Shown here: positions 1-7,746 of the stretch, in pieces
Layout of the letters: every line of letters begins with the position of its first letter
Numbering within the stretch: the stretch's first letter is position 1
Assembly: GCA_031426215.1 (NCBI GenBank)
Contig: JANPKU010000021.1
Coordinates: 1 to 64,000 of the forward strand
Reading direction: 5' to 3'
Source: Sva-07 sp031426215
GTDB lineage: Bacteria; Actinomycetota; Acidimicrobiia; Acidimicrobiales; Ilumatobacteraceae
DNA: 64,000 nucleotides
Program-made: the position numbers and the translations under genes
Notes under the pieces: generated by a model
Databases searched by the model: none
Told to the model about the DNA's origin: nothing
The model's input: the letters and a program-made list of their open reading frames with translations, nothing else

Positions 1-90
1 ACGACCGACGAACCGGGAACCGACGACCTCCCGAGTACCCCGACGCCTCGGCCGTGGGGCGCCTCCGAGCGACGTCTTCCCCGAGCGATC

Positions 91-1401
91 GTGCGGCCGT
101 TCCGTCGCTTCGCCGACACCGAAGCCGCCGGTGGCGTCGTCATGCTCGTCATGGCCGTGGTCGCCTTGGTGTGGGCCAATTCGGCGCTCGGTGACGTCTA
201 CAGCGAACTGTGGGAGACCGACCTCTCGGTGAACCTCGGCGACCTTGCACACCTCGATCTGAACCTGCGCGAATGGGTCAACGACCTCGCGATGGCGTTC
301 TTCTTCTTCGTCGTCGCGCTCGAGATCAAGCGCGAGATGGTGCGAGGCGATCTTCGCGATCCGCGTGCCGCTGCGCTGCCGGTGCTCGCAGCGCTCGGCG
401 GGATGATCGTTCCGGCGTTGATCTACACGTTGTTCAACGCCGGAGGCGCCGGGGCGGACGGCTGGGGAATTCCGATGGCCACCGACATCGCCTTCGCGGT
501 CGGCGTGTTGTCGCTTCTTGGCAAGCGGGTGCCTTCGTCGCTCGTCGTGTTCCTGCTGACGCTCGCGATCGTCGACGATCTCGGTGCCATCGTGGTGATC
601 GCCATCTTCTACACCTCGAGCTTGTCGTTCGGTTGGCTCGCCATCGCGATCGCCTGCGTGGCCGGAGCCGTGGTGATGAACCGAGCCGACGTCCGAGCGC
701 TCGTTCCATACGTTCTGCTCGCCGCCTTCTGTTGGTTCGCCCTGCACGAATCAGGTGTCCACGCCACACTCGCAGGTGTCGCGTTCGGCCTGGCCACGCC
801 AAGTCACGCATTCTTCCGACCGGCGTACTTCGGTCGGCGCGCTCGAGATCTCGTCTCGCAGGTCGAACAGGCCAAGTCCGACTCTCGTTCGAACGACGAG
901 GAGGACGAAGTAGCTCTCGAAGCGGACGCTCTCAACGAACTGATCACGTTGTCGGCCGAGAGCCAACCGCCGCTCGACCGGCTCGAGCACCGACTCCTGC
1001 CGTGGACGACGTTCGTCATCGTCCCGGTCTTCGCGCTCGCGAACGCCGGCGTACGCGTCAGTGGCGACGACCTCGTGAACGCGTTCTCCGACTCGGTCAC
1101 GCTCGGCGTGTTGTTCGGGCTTGTCGTCGGTAAGCCGCTCGGCATCTTCCTGTTCGCTCTGGTCGCGGTGCGACTCGGGATCGCAAAGTTGCCGGCGGGC
1201 GCCTCGTGGACGCAGGTACTCGGTGTGGGCATGCTCGGCGGCGTGGGCTTCACGGTCGCGCTGTTCGTGACCGAACTCGCCTTCGAGCCGGGAGCCCTCG
1301 CCGACCAGGCGAAGATCGGCATCCTCGCGGCGTCAGCGATCGCCGGCACGATCGGCTACGTGTTCCTGCGACTCGTCGGCAACGACCCCAACGGCGACTG
1401 A
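91..1401 (+). CDS. nhaA: Na+/H+ antiporter NhaA
   Basis: Inner-membrane antiporter that exchanges cytoplasmic Na+ for external H+ in pH and salt homeostasis. The protein (436 aa from this GTG) has about eleven hydrophobic segments. The family signature ATDIAFAVGVL is followed by IVDDLGAI, whose paired aspartates fall at residues 162-163, matching Asp163/164 of the E. coli enzyme in position and so supporting a start at or near base 91. A charged cytoplasmic insert (about residues 258-300, rich in Asp/Glu) precedes the last helices. The frame is open upstream to base 1 with plausible codons, so a longer N-terminus starting before the window cannot be excluded. It converges on the FKBP gene across two hairpin repeats. 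Confidence 0.93.
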   Translation: MRPFRRFADTEAAGGVVMLVMAVVALVWANSALGDVYSELWETDLSVNLGDLAHLDLNLREWVNDLAMAFFFFVVALEIKREMVRGDLRDPRAAALPVLAALGGMIVPALIYTLFNAGGAGADGWGIPMATDIAFAVGVLSLLGKRVPSSLVVFLLTLAIVDDLGAIVVIAIFYTSSLSFGWLAIAIACVAGAVVMNRADVRALVPYVLLAAFCWFALHESGVHATLAGVAFGLATPSHAFFRPAYFGRRARDLVSQVEQAKSDSRSNDEEDEVALEADALNELITLSAESQPPLDRLEHRLLPWTTFVIVPVFALANAGVRVSGDDLVNAFSDSVTLGVLFGLVVGKPLGIFLFALVAVRLGIAKLPAGASWTQVLGVGMLGGVGFTVALFVTELAFEPGALADQAKIGILAASAIAGTIGYVFLRLVGNDPNGD

Positions 1402-1420
1402 GCCCGCCTCGTCACACGCC

Positions 1421-1529
1421 AGCGATGAGCGAGGCGCCCGGATAGCGGCGTTCGGCTCATCGCTCGGACGCTCAATTGGTCAGCGATGAGCGAAGCGCCC
1501 TGATAGCGGCGTCTGGCTCATCGCTCGGA
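1421..1529. repeat. tandem pair of 48-bp hairpin repeats
   Basis: Two near-identical units (1421-1468 and 1482-1529) differ at only a few bases. Each begins AGCGATGAGC and closes with the inverse GCTCATCGCT, so each folds into a 10-bp stem. They fill the convergent junction between nhaA and the FKBP gene, and the second ends two bases before the FKBP stop codon. A bidirectional terminator or a dispersed REP-like element are both possible. There is no T-tract. Confidence 0.8.
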
Positions 1530-1531
1530 GA

Positions 1532-1900
1532 TCAGCCGACGGCGAGGAGGTCGACGACGAAGACGAGCGTCTCGTTCGGACCGATCACGCCACCGGCACC
1601 GGCTGCGCCGTAGCCCATCTCGGGCGGGATCGTGAGTCGCCGTCGACCGCCGACCTTCATGCCCTGCACACCGTCGTCCCAACCCTGGATGACCTGTCGG
1701 CGTCCGAGTCCGAACTGGAACGGCTCCATGCGATCCCATGACGCATCGAATTGCTCACCGGTCGACCACGACACACCGACATAGTGAACGGAGACGTTCT
1801 GACCTGCGACAGCTTCATCGCCATCGCCCACGGTCTCGTCCTCGATCAGCAGATTCGAGGGGGGCGTTCCTTCAGGAATGGTGACATCGGGCTTGCGCAT
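1532..1900 (-). CDS. FKBP-type peptidyl-prolyl cis-trans isomerase
   Basis: Single-domain FKBP (122 aa) that catalyses prolyl isomerisation during protein folding. No signal peptide is visible, so it is probably cytoplasmic. Family landmarks are VHYVG (residues 38-42), FDASW (51-55), VIQGWDDG (70-77) and the aromatic/glycine segment YGAAGAGG (97-104), with a final FVVDLL strand. The ATG at 1900 gives the normal N-terminal lead-in before the GDGDEA turn. The frame stays open further upstream but would run into the glycosidase gene, which ends 11 bases away. It is probably co-transcribed with that gene. Confidence 0.9.
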   Translation of the reverse strand: MRKPDVTIPEGTPPSNLLIEDETVGDGDEAVAGQNVSVHYVGVSWSTGEQFDASWDRMEPFQFGLGRRQVIQGWDDGVQGMKVGGRRRLTIPPEMGYGAAGAGGVIGPNETLVFVVDLLAVG

Positions 1901-1911
1901 GGGGGCCGAGG

Positions 1912-4059
1912 CTACCGCTGCACGATCACGGTGATCGCTTCGGGATCGCCTGCGTAGCGGCCGACGTCGAGCACGTACTCGCCCGGCTCGGTGATCCAGT
2001 CGCCGTCGACGCGTACGTCGAGCATCGACCAGTCGACCTCGATCTCCACCTGCACGGTGGCTCCCGGCTCGACAGTTTGGCGGGCGAAGCACACCAGGCG
2101 CCGCGGCGGGCGTTCCCACTCGCTGTTCTGCACACCGGCATGCACGAACACCACCGCCGACAGCGGCCGCTCGGCCGGGTTGCGCAGCGAGACGACCAAG
2201 GTCGACGGATCGGACATCACTGCGGCGACAACCTCGACAGCCCCCCAACCGAGGCCCCAACCGAACGGGAAGTGAGCAGCGTGACCGTCATGGTCGAGCT
2301 TCCATTGGCCGTGGAAGAGACCGTAGGTGATCTCGGTGGCGTCGCGGTCGAAGTCGGGCAGATGGGCAGGATCGGTCGGCACCGTGAACGGAAGGCGACC
2401 CGTCGGCTCGACGTCGCCGGCGAGCACGTCCGCCAACGCCGACCCGCCCTCCACCCCCGGGTACCAGATCATCAGCACGGCGCGCACCGACGACGCCCAC
2501 GGCATCAACACCGCAGACCCGCCCATCACCACCACGATCACGTTCTCGTTGACCTCCGCGGCCCCTGCGATCAGGGCTTCATCGGTGTCGCTCAGGCGGA
2601 GCGAGCGTCGGTCGCCACCCGGCGACATGAGATCCGGAGTTCCCTCGGCGGATGCCACCGGAGGCCGGATCGGATCCCGGTGCGCACTCCAGTCGGCGTC
2701 GCGGCCGAGCGACGGATGGTCCATCGGCGGGAAGATCGTCCGACCCAGTGCGTCGGCGCCTGCGGCCTCGATGCATTCGCCCTCGTCGGCCTTGGTGTAC
2801 CCGACCACCACGACGACAGCGTCCGCGTCGGCGGCGATGGCGACGTCGTCGCCCGCATGCACGACATGGTCGGAACCGAATCGCAAACGCAGCCCCTCGA
2901 GCGGGGTCACGACTCGTGACGATCGGACATCGCTCGAACCGCCGTCACCGAGGTTGCGCACCGCCGCCAACCGCCCCAGCACGGCGATCCGATCGACCGA
3001 CGACGCGTCGAGCGGTAACATCGCCCTCTCGTTGCGAAGCAGCACCGTGGACGCCCCGGCAACGCCTCGTGCGAGCGCGCGATGATCGTCACAGCCGATC
3101 ACGTCCGGCGAAGGCTGCTGCTCGAACACCGCCGCGAAGCGCAGCAGCGTGGCCACGATCCGTTCGACCGACCGATCGACGTCCGACTCCGCGAGTGCAC
3201 CGGTTTCGATCGCTTCGGCGAGCGCCAGCGTACGCTGCTGACGGAACGGCATCTCGATGTCGAGGCCGGCAATGACCGACTTGGCGGCGTCTCGGAGACC
3301 GAAGATGAAGTCGGACGTGACGAAGCCGTCCCAACCCCATTCGTCTCGCAAGATGTCGGTCAGGAGATGCTGGTTCTGGCCGCACCACTCGCCGTTCACC
3401 GAGTTGTAGGCGCTCATCACCGAGGCCACACCTTCAGCAGCCACTCGCTCGAAGTGCGGCAGGTACACCTCGTGGAGCGCTCGCTCGTCGACCGTGACGT
3501 CGACGGTGAAGCGGGCGTTCTCCATCGAGTTCAGCGCAAAGTGCTTCATGCATGCCATCACGTGGCGCTGCAGACCCCGAGTGAGCGCCGACGCCATCAC
3601 ACCGACGTGATGCGGGTCCTCACCGTAGGTCTCCTGCGCGCGTCCCCACGCCGGATGGCGCAGCAGGTTCATGCACACCGCACCCGTGTACGTGGCGCCG
3701 CTGGCGCGAAGTTCGGCGCCGATCGCGGCACCGACGCGCTCCTCCAGGTCGGCGTCGAACGTCGCACCACGAGCCATGCTCACCGGGAACGCCGTGGCAT
3801 CACCGATCACACACCCCCGCGGCCCGTCAGCGAAGTCGATCCCGGGGATTCCGAGACGTTCGACGTGCGCAGCCGGCCACGCATGGCGGTAGTAGCCGCC
3901 CGCAGTCATGTCGAACAGTCCCGGCCAGAACGGTGTGTCGCCGTCGAGGCAGCCAAGGCGTTCGTCGAGGGTCATCTGCGCGACGAGCTGGGCCGCTTCG
4001 ACATGATGGTCGCTCCCTGCGCTGACCCGGGCAGCGGCCTGTGCAAACGGTGTGCTCAT
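1912..4059 (-). CDS. glycoside hydrolase family 3 beta-glycosidase
   Basis: Retaining exo-beta-glycosidase (715 aa) probably acting on beta-linked oligosaccharides; the exact sugar cannot be read from sequence. The N-terminal TIM barrel carries DGPRG, the MKHFALNSME stretch and the nucleophile motif VTSDFIFG with Asp250. The alpha/beta sandwich domain follows (TVLLRNERAMLPL, AVLGRLA, YPGVEGGSALADVLAGDVEPTGRLPFT), then a C-terminal fibronectin-III-like domain (about 600-715). There is no signal peptide from the ATG at 4059, so it is probably intracellular. The open frame reaches further upstream across the divergent aminotransferase gene, and that extension is rejected. Confidence 0.92.
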   Translation of the reverse strand: MSTPFAQAAARVSAGSDHHVEAAQLVAQMTLDERLGCLDGDTPFWPGLFDMTAGGYYRHAWPAAHVERLGIPGIDFADGPRGCVIGDATAFPVSMARGATFDADLEERVGAAIGAELRASGATYTGAVCMNLLRHPAWGRAQETYGEDPHHVGVMASALTRGLQRHVMACMKHFALNSMENARFTVDVTVDERALHEVYLPHFERVAAEGVASVMSAYNSVNGEWCGQNQHLLTDILRDEWGWDGFVTSDFIFGLRDAAKSVIAGLDIEMPFRQQRTLALAEAIETGALAESDVDRSVERIVATLLRFAAVFEQQPSPDVIGCDDHRALARGVAGASTVLLRNERAMLPLDASSVDRIAVLGRLAAVRNLGDGGSSDVRSSRVVTPLEGLRLRFGSDHVVHAGDDVAIAADADAVVVVVGYTKADEGECIEAAGADALGRTIFPPMDHPSLGRDADWSAHRDPIRPPVASAEGTPDLMSPGGDRRSLRLSDTDEALIAGAAEVNENVIVVVMGGSAVLMPWASSVRAVLMIWYPGVEGGSALADVLAGDVEPTGRLPFTVPTDPAHLPDFDRDATEITYGLFHGQWKLDHDGHAAHFPFGWGLGWGAVEVVAAVMSDPSTLVVSLRNPAERPLSAVVFVHAGVQNSEWERPPRRLVCFARQTVEPGATVQVEIEVDWSMLDVRVDGDWITEPGEYVLDVGRYAGDPEAITVIVQR

Positions 4060-4126
4060 CACCTGACTTTGCCACAGTGATCGAATGCGCACGGGCGCTG
4101 GCATCATTGACTGACAGAATGTGACC

Positions 4127-5344
4127 ATGCCCGGCGCATTCCTCCACCCATTCGCAAAGCCGACACGCGAACAGTTCACCACCATCGCACGGGGTGAGGG
4201 CTCGCTGCTCTGGGACGCCGACGGCAAGGAGTACGTCGACGCGATGGCGAGCCTCTGGTACTGCCAGGTGGGCCACGGTCGTGGCGAGATCGCCGACGCA
4301 GTTGCTGCACAGATCTCCACGCTCGAGGCGTACTCGTGCTTCGATCCGTTCACCAATGCGCCAGCCGACGCCCTCGCCGAACGGATCGTGGCGCTGACGC
4401 CGATGCCCGATGCTCGGGTGTTCTTCGCCGGATCAGGCTCCGAGGCGGTCGACTCCGCGATGAAACTCGCCCGACTCACGCACGTGCAGGCAGGGCACCC
4501 CGAGCGCCGGTTGATCATCTCGCGGGTGCGGGGCTATCACGGCACCAACTACGGCGGTACGAGCGCGCAGGGCATCGTCCTGAATCGCGAGGGATACGGC
4601 GAGCTGCTGGCCGACGTCGTGCAGGTGCCGAGCGATGACATCGAGGCGCTGTCGGTGTTGATGGCCGAGCACAGCGATCGGCTCGCCGCGGTGATCACCG
4701 AACCGGTGCAGGGTGCAGCCGGCGTCTACCCACCGGTCGACGGGTACCTCGCCGAGACGCGGCGCTTGTGCGACCAGCACGGCGCGTTGCTGATCTTCGA
4801 CGAGGTGATCACCGGGTTCGGACGGATGGGCACGTGGTTCGGCGCAGACCGATACGGCGTCACACCCGATCTGACCACGTTCGCCAAGGGCGTGACGTCT
4901 GGGTATCAACCCCTCGGTGGCGTGATCGTCGGCAGGCAAACGCGTGAGGCGCTCGAAGCAGATCCCGACTTCATCCTGCGTCACGGGTACACCTACTCCG
5001 GCCACCCGGCGGCATGCGCCGCAGCCCTCACGAACATCGACATCATCGAACGCGAGGGCTTGCTCGAGGGCGTGGTGAAGATGGGTGCCCGCCTCGAATC
5101 GGGGCTGCGCTCACTCGAGACCGACGGTGCGTTCGCTCACCTGCGTGGCGAAGTTGCGATCTTCGGCGCAGCAATGCGCCCCGACCAGAACGCCATGGTG
5201 ATGCGCGACCGGATGTTGGAACTCGGTGTGGTCACCCGAGCGATCGGGACCGACACCGTCACGTTCTGCCCGCCGTTCGTCACCACCGACGAACAGGTCG
5301 ACCGCATCATCGATGCGCTCGCCACCGCACTGTCGGAGCAATGA
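4127..5344 (+). CDS. class III PLP-dependent aminotransferase (omega-transaminase type)
   Basis: Fold-type I aminotransferase (405 aa from this ATG) transferring an amino group from an omega-amino acid or amine to a keto acid. It shows the substrate-entry segment DAMASLWYCQVGHGR, the cofactor-binding FAGSGSEAVDSAMKLA, the Asp of DEVITGFGRMG (about 225) that binds the pyridine nitrogen, and the Schiff-base lysine in FAKGVTSGYQPLGG (K254). The in-frame GTG six bases upstream is an alternative start. A CAGAAT -10-like box ends 6 bases before that GTG's ATG partner, compatible with a leaderless or nearly leaderless mRNA. The substrate is not inferable. Confidence 0.88.
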   Translation: MPGAFLHPFAKPTREQFTTIARGEGSLLWDADGKEYVDAMASLWYCQVGHGRGEIADAVAAQISTLEAYSCFDPFTNAPADALAERIVALTPMPDARVFFAGSGSEAVDSAMKLARLTHVQAGHPERRLIISRVRGYHGTNYGGTSAQGIVLNREGYGELLADVVQVPSDDIEALSVLMAEHSDRLAAVITEPVQGAAGVYPPVDGYLAETRRLCDQHGALLIFDEVITGFGRMGTWFGADRYGVTPDLTTFAKGVTSGYQPLGGVIVGRQTREALEADPDFILRHGYTYSGHPAACAAALTNIDIIEREGLLEGVVKMGARLESGLRSLETDGAFAHLRGEVAIFGAAMRPDQNAMVMRDRMLELGVVTRAIGTDTVTFCPPFVTTDEQVDRIIDALATALSEQ

Positions 5345-5359
5345 TCGAACATCACCTCG

Positions 5360-6226
5360 TCAGCTGAGCAGGCGGATGAGGCTGCTGGTGTCCCACCTGT
5401 CGCCGCCTCTCGCGACGACGTCTTTGTAGAACTGGTCCACCAGCGCGGTGACCGGGAGTCGAGCTCCGTTTCGATCGGCTTCGTCGAGCACGATGCCGAG
5501 ATCCTTGCGCATCCACTCGACCGCGAAGCCGAACTCGAACTGGCCGGCGGCCATCGTTCGCGCACGGTTGTCCATCTGCCAGCTCTGGGCTGCGCCCTTG
5601 CCGATCACGTCAACGACCTGCTCGACGTCGAGCCCCGCCAACTTGGCGAAGTTGACGCCCTCGGCAAGTGCTTGCAGCAGCCCGGCAATACAGATCTGGT
5701 TGACCATCTTGGTGAGCTGCCCCGCGCCCGCCGGCCCGAGGAGCACACACGATTTTGCGTAGGCGTCGATCGCTGCCTGTGCCCGTTCGAACACATCCGT
5801 ATCGTCAGATCCGCACATCACCGTGAGCTGGCCGTTCTCGGCACCCGCCTGGCCGCCTGACACCGGTGCGTCGACGAATCCGACGCCGCGCTCGACGCAG
5901 GCGGCAGACAATTCACGAGCCAGACCTGCCGACGACGTGGTGTGATCGATCAGAATCGACCCGGCGGCCATCGCAGCGAGCGCGCCATTCGGACCGAGCA
6001 CGACTTCGCGGACATCGTCGTCGTTCCCGACGCACAGTGCCACGATGTCAACGCCATCGGCTGCCTCGGCCGGTGTCGGCGCCGCCTCATTACCGTTGAG
6101 CGCCACCCAGGCCAATGACTTGGCTGCCGTGCGGTTGTAGACCACGACGTGGTGGCCGGCCTGTGCGAGGTGTCGTGCCATGGGCGCTCCCATGACACCG
6201 AGACCGAGAAATGCGACGTTGCTCAT
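5360..6226 (-). CDS. NAD(P)-dependent beta-hydroxyacid dehydrogenase (3-hydroxyisobutyrate dehydrogenase family)
   Basis: Oxidises a beta-hydroxyacid such as 3-hydroxyisobutyrate, tartronate semialdehyde or similar (288 aa). The N-terminal Rossmann motif FLGLGVMGAPMARHL starts at residue 6, followed by VYNRT at the second strand. The substrate-binding DAPVSGGQAGAENG and the catalytic-lysine segment LTKMVNQ are intact. The ATG at 6226 puts the glycine motif next to the N-terminus as is normal; the upstream extension to 6259 is not needed. It is convergent with the aminotransferase across a 15-base gap. A joint role in amino acid breakdown is possible but unproven. Confidence 0.9.
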   Translation of the reverse strand: MSNVAFLGLGVMGAPMARHLAQAGHHVVVYNRTAAKSLAWVALNGNEAAPTPAEAADGVDIVALCVGNDDDVREVVLGPNGALAAMAAGSILIDHTTSSAGLARELSAACVERGVGFVDAPVSGGQAGAENGQLTVMCGSDDTDVFERAQAAIDAYAKSCVLLGPAGAGQLTKMVNQICIAGLLQALAEGVNFAKLAGLDVEQVVDVIGKGAAQSWQMDNRARTMAAGQFEFGFAVEWMRKDLGIVLDEADRNGARLPVTALVDQFYKDVVARGGDRWDTSSLIRLLS

Positions 6227-6229
6227 GAT

Positions 6230-6265
6230 CGCCGAGTCTGCCACGACGACATGCGACACTCGGCG
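6230..6265. promoter_or_regulatory. mirrored divergent promoter with inverted repeat
   Basis: An 8-bp inverted repeat (CGCCGAGT at 6230-6237, ACTCGGCG at 6258-6265) lies symmetrically between the divergent dehydrogenase and EEP genes. Each arm overlaps a weak -10-like hexamer (CAGACT toward the minus gene, GACACT toward the plus gene) ending 7-8 bases from the start codon. Hexamers are imperfect, so the assignment is tentative. Confidence 0.35.
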
Positions 6266-6267
6266 AC

Positions 6268-6996
6268 ATGTCCGCTGAACAACCCGATGGGCCGCCTGGC
6301 TCAGCCGCCGGCTGGACGGTGCTCACCTGGAACGTGCACGGATCAGCCCGTCCGGAGGTCGACTCGCAGGCAGCCGCGATCCTTGGCGAGACCCCCGATG
6401 TGGTCGCGCTGCAAGAGATCCGCAAGCGACAGGCTGCGGCGCTGGCCACGTCGATGCAGATGCGGTACTCGTGGGTGGTCAAGCACTATCCGTACACGAG
6501 ACTGATGCCCTGGCGAGCGGAGGGGATGGCGATCATGACCCCGCATCTGCTCGATGCCGTCGGACACACCGAGGTGTCAGAGAAGCAGCCGATGCGAAGC
6601 TGGCGTCGTCGGATCACCCAGTGGGGTCTGGTGGGCCGGGCCGACCGATCGATGCTGATGATCTACAACCTGCATCTCTCGCCCCGCGACCCTGCCGTTC
6701 GCCTCGTCGAGGCGGCCCGCGTGAGCGAACTGGTGGCCGCCATCGGAGACGATCCGCCTGCGATCGTTGCCGGCGACTTCAACGACGCGGGCGACCCGTC
6801 GATCATCGAAATGTTGCCGGGGTTCGAGCATGAGGTGCCCTCGATGAGCAACCCGTCCGACGCGCCGACCCAGCTCCTCGACCACGTGTTGCTCCCGGCC
6901 GGAGCGCACGATGTGACGGTGTCGGTTCCTTCGGGCGGAGCGAGTTGGGCAGCGATCAGCGATCACCTTCCGGTGACGGTCCGCTTCACCCTCTGA
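6268..6996 (+). CDS. endonuclease/exonuclease/phosphatase (EEP) family hydrolase
   Basis: Metal-dependent phosphodiesterase fold (242 aa) with all family motifs in order: TWNVHG (20-25), ALQEIRK with the metal Glu50, YNLHLSP, AGDFNDAGDP and the terminal SDHLPVTV (231-238). Members include DNA repair nucleases, sphingomyelinase-like and inositol phosphatase-like enzymes, and the substrate cannot be assigned. There is no signal peptide, so it is cytoplasmic. It ends one base before the carD stop codon on the other strand, without any terminator-like hairpin. Confidence 0.88.
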   Translation: MSAEQPDGPPGSAAGWTVLTWNVHGSARPEVDSQAAAILGETPDVVALQEIRKRQAAALATSMQMRYSWVVKHYPYTRLMPWRAEGMAIMTPHLLDAVGHTEVSEKQPMRSWRRRITQWGLVGRADRSMLMIYNLHLSPRDPAVRLVEAARVSELVAAIGDDPPAIVAGDFNDAGDPSIIEMLPGFEHEVPSMSNPSDAPTQLLDHVLLPAGAHDVTVSVPSGGASWAAISDHLPVTVRFTL

Positions 6997-6997
6997 G

Positions 6998-7522
6998 TCA
7001 CTTCTTCTTCTTGGCCTCTGCGGCGGGTGCCTTGAGCACGCCCTTGGCGAGCGCATCGTCGAGGTAGGCCTCGGCGTCTTCGGCCGACACCTTGAGCGCC
7101 GGTGAGATCTCGGAGATCAGGTTCACGCGGGCCCGTTCATACATCGTGCGCTCGGCAGCCGACAGCGACGCGTCGCGGTTGCGAGCGGCCAGGTTCCGGA
7201 CCACCTCGGCGACCTGATACACGTCGCCGCTCTTGAGCTTTTCCTGGTGGTTCTTGAAGCGACGGCTCCAGTTGGACGGCACGCGAGGGTCGGGCTTGGC
7301 GAGCACGGCCACCAGGTCTTCGAGTTCGTCGGCCGACACCGGCGGACGTACCCCGACCTCGTCGGTGCTCGAGATCGGCACCTTGAGCGTCATCTCGTTG
7401 ATGACCGTCTTCAAGATCAGGTACTCCTGCTTCTCGCCGAAGAACTCCATCTTCTTGGTCCCTTGCACCACGCACGCGCCGTGCTGGGGATAGATGACGG
7501 TTTCGCCCTTCTTGAACTTCAC
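6998..7522 (-). CDS. carD: CarD-family RNA polymerase-binding transcription regulator
   Basis: CarD (174 aa) binds the beta subunit of RNA polymerase and stabilises open complexes, notably at rRNA promoters in actinobacteria. The N-terminal RNAP-interaction domain begins FKKGETVIYPQHGACVV and continues through EYLILKT. The C-terminal helical DNA-binding domain contains NWSRRFKNHQEKLKSGD and the RNLAARNRDASLSAAE helix region. The tail is Ala/Lys rich with a KKKK end. The GTG at 7522 gives the usual N-terminus, with GAGG 7 bases upstream. The frame runs open far upstream through the tRNA region, and that extension is rejected. Confidence 0.95.
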   Translation of the reverse strand: MKFKKGETVIYPQHGACVVQGTKKMEFFGEKQEYLILKTVINEMTLKVPISSTDEVGVRPPVSADELEDLVAVLAKPDPRVPSNWSRRFKNHQEKLKSGDVYQVAEVVRNLAARNRDASLSAAERTMYERARVNLISEISPALKVSAEDAEAYLDDALAKGVLKAPAAEAKKKK

Positions 7523-7594
7523 GCAGAACCTCGTCTGATCGGGGGTGGTACGGCATCGAATCACGGTCGACGCAGCGGCGGTCCAGGATACAGC

Positions 7595-7641
7595 GCTCCC
7601 GGCAGGATTCGAACCTGCGACCTTGTCATGAGAAGAGACTT
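7595..7641 (-). pseudogene. partial tRNA-Arg 3'-half duplicate
   Basis: Bases 7598-7629 are identical over 32 bases to 7662-7693 inside the adjacent tRNA, and similarity continues with two mismatches to 7641. The copy keeps the T arm, variable loop and anticodon arm but has no D arm or 5' acceptor strand. Its 3' acceptor reads CGGGAGC and is not followed by CCA. It is therefore a non-functional half, the kind of scar left by integration or recombination at a tRNA 3' end. Confidence 0.7.
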
Positions 7642-7654
7642 CTCGACGTCCCGT

Positions 7655-7731
7655 TGGCGCCCCCGGCAGGATTCGAACCTGCGACCTTGTCATTAGAAGG
7701 GACTTGCTCTGTCCAGCTGAGCTACAGGGGC
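7655..7731 (-). tRNA. tRNA-Arg (anticodon TCT), CCA encoded
   Basis: Reading the minus strand, the acceptor GCCCCTG pairs with CGGGGGC, followed by discriminator G and an encoded CCA (rc of 7655-7657). The D arm is GCTC...GAGC, the T arm GCAGG-TTCGAAT-CCTGC, and the anticodon loop CTTCTAA gives TCT (Arg, reads AGA). The anticodon stem is imperfect: G28-C42, U29-A41 and C30-G40 pair, but A27-A43 and C31-U39 do not. That is unusual and lowers confidence in full function slightly. Confidence 0.8.
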
Positions 7732-7740
7732 CTGCGCACG

Positions 7741-7746
7741 ACGCTA
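7741..7746 (-). promoter_or_regulatory. -10 box for tRNA-Arg
   Basis: TAGCGT on the minus strand ends 9 bases before the first tRNA base and overlaps the stop codon of cinA, so the tRNA probably has its own promoter inside the end of that gene. Confidence 0.5.

Noticed and set aside
1421..1529. possible CRISPR array
   Set aside because: Only two units separated by 13 bases, each itself a hairpin, with no spacers or cas genes.
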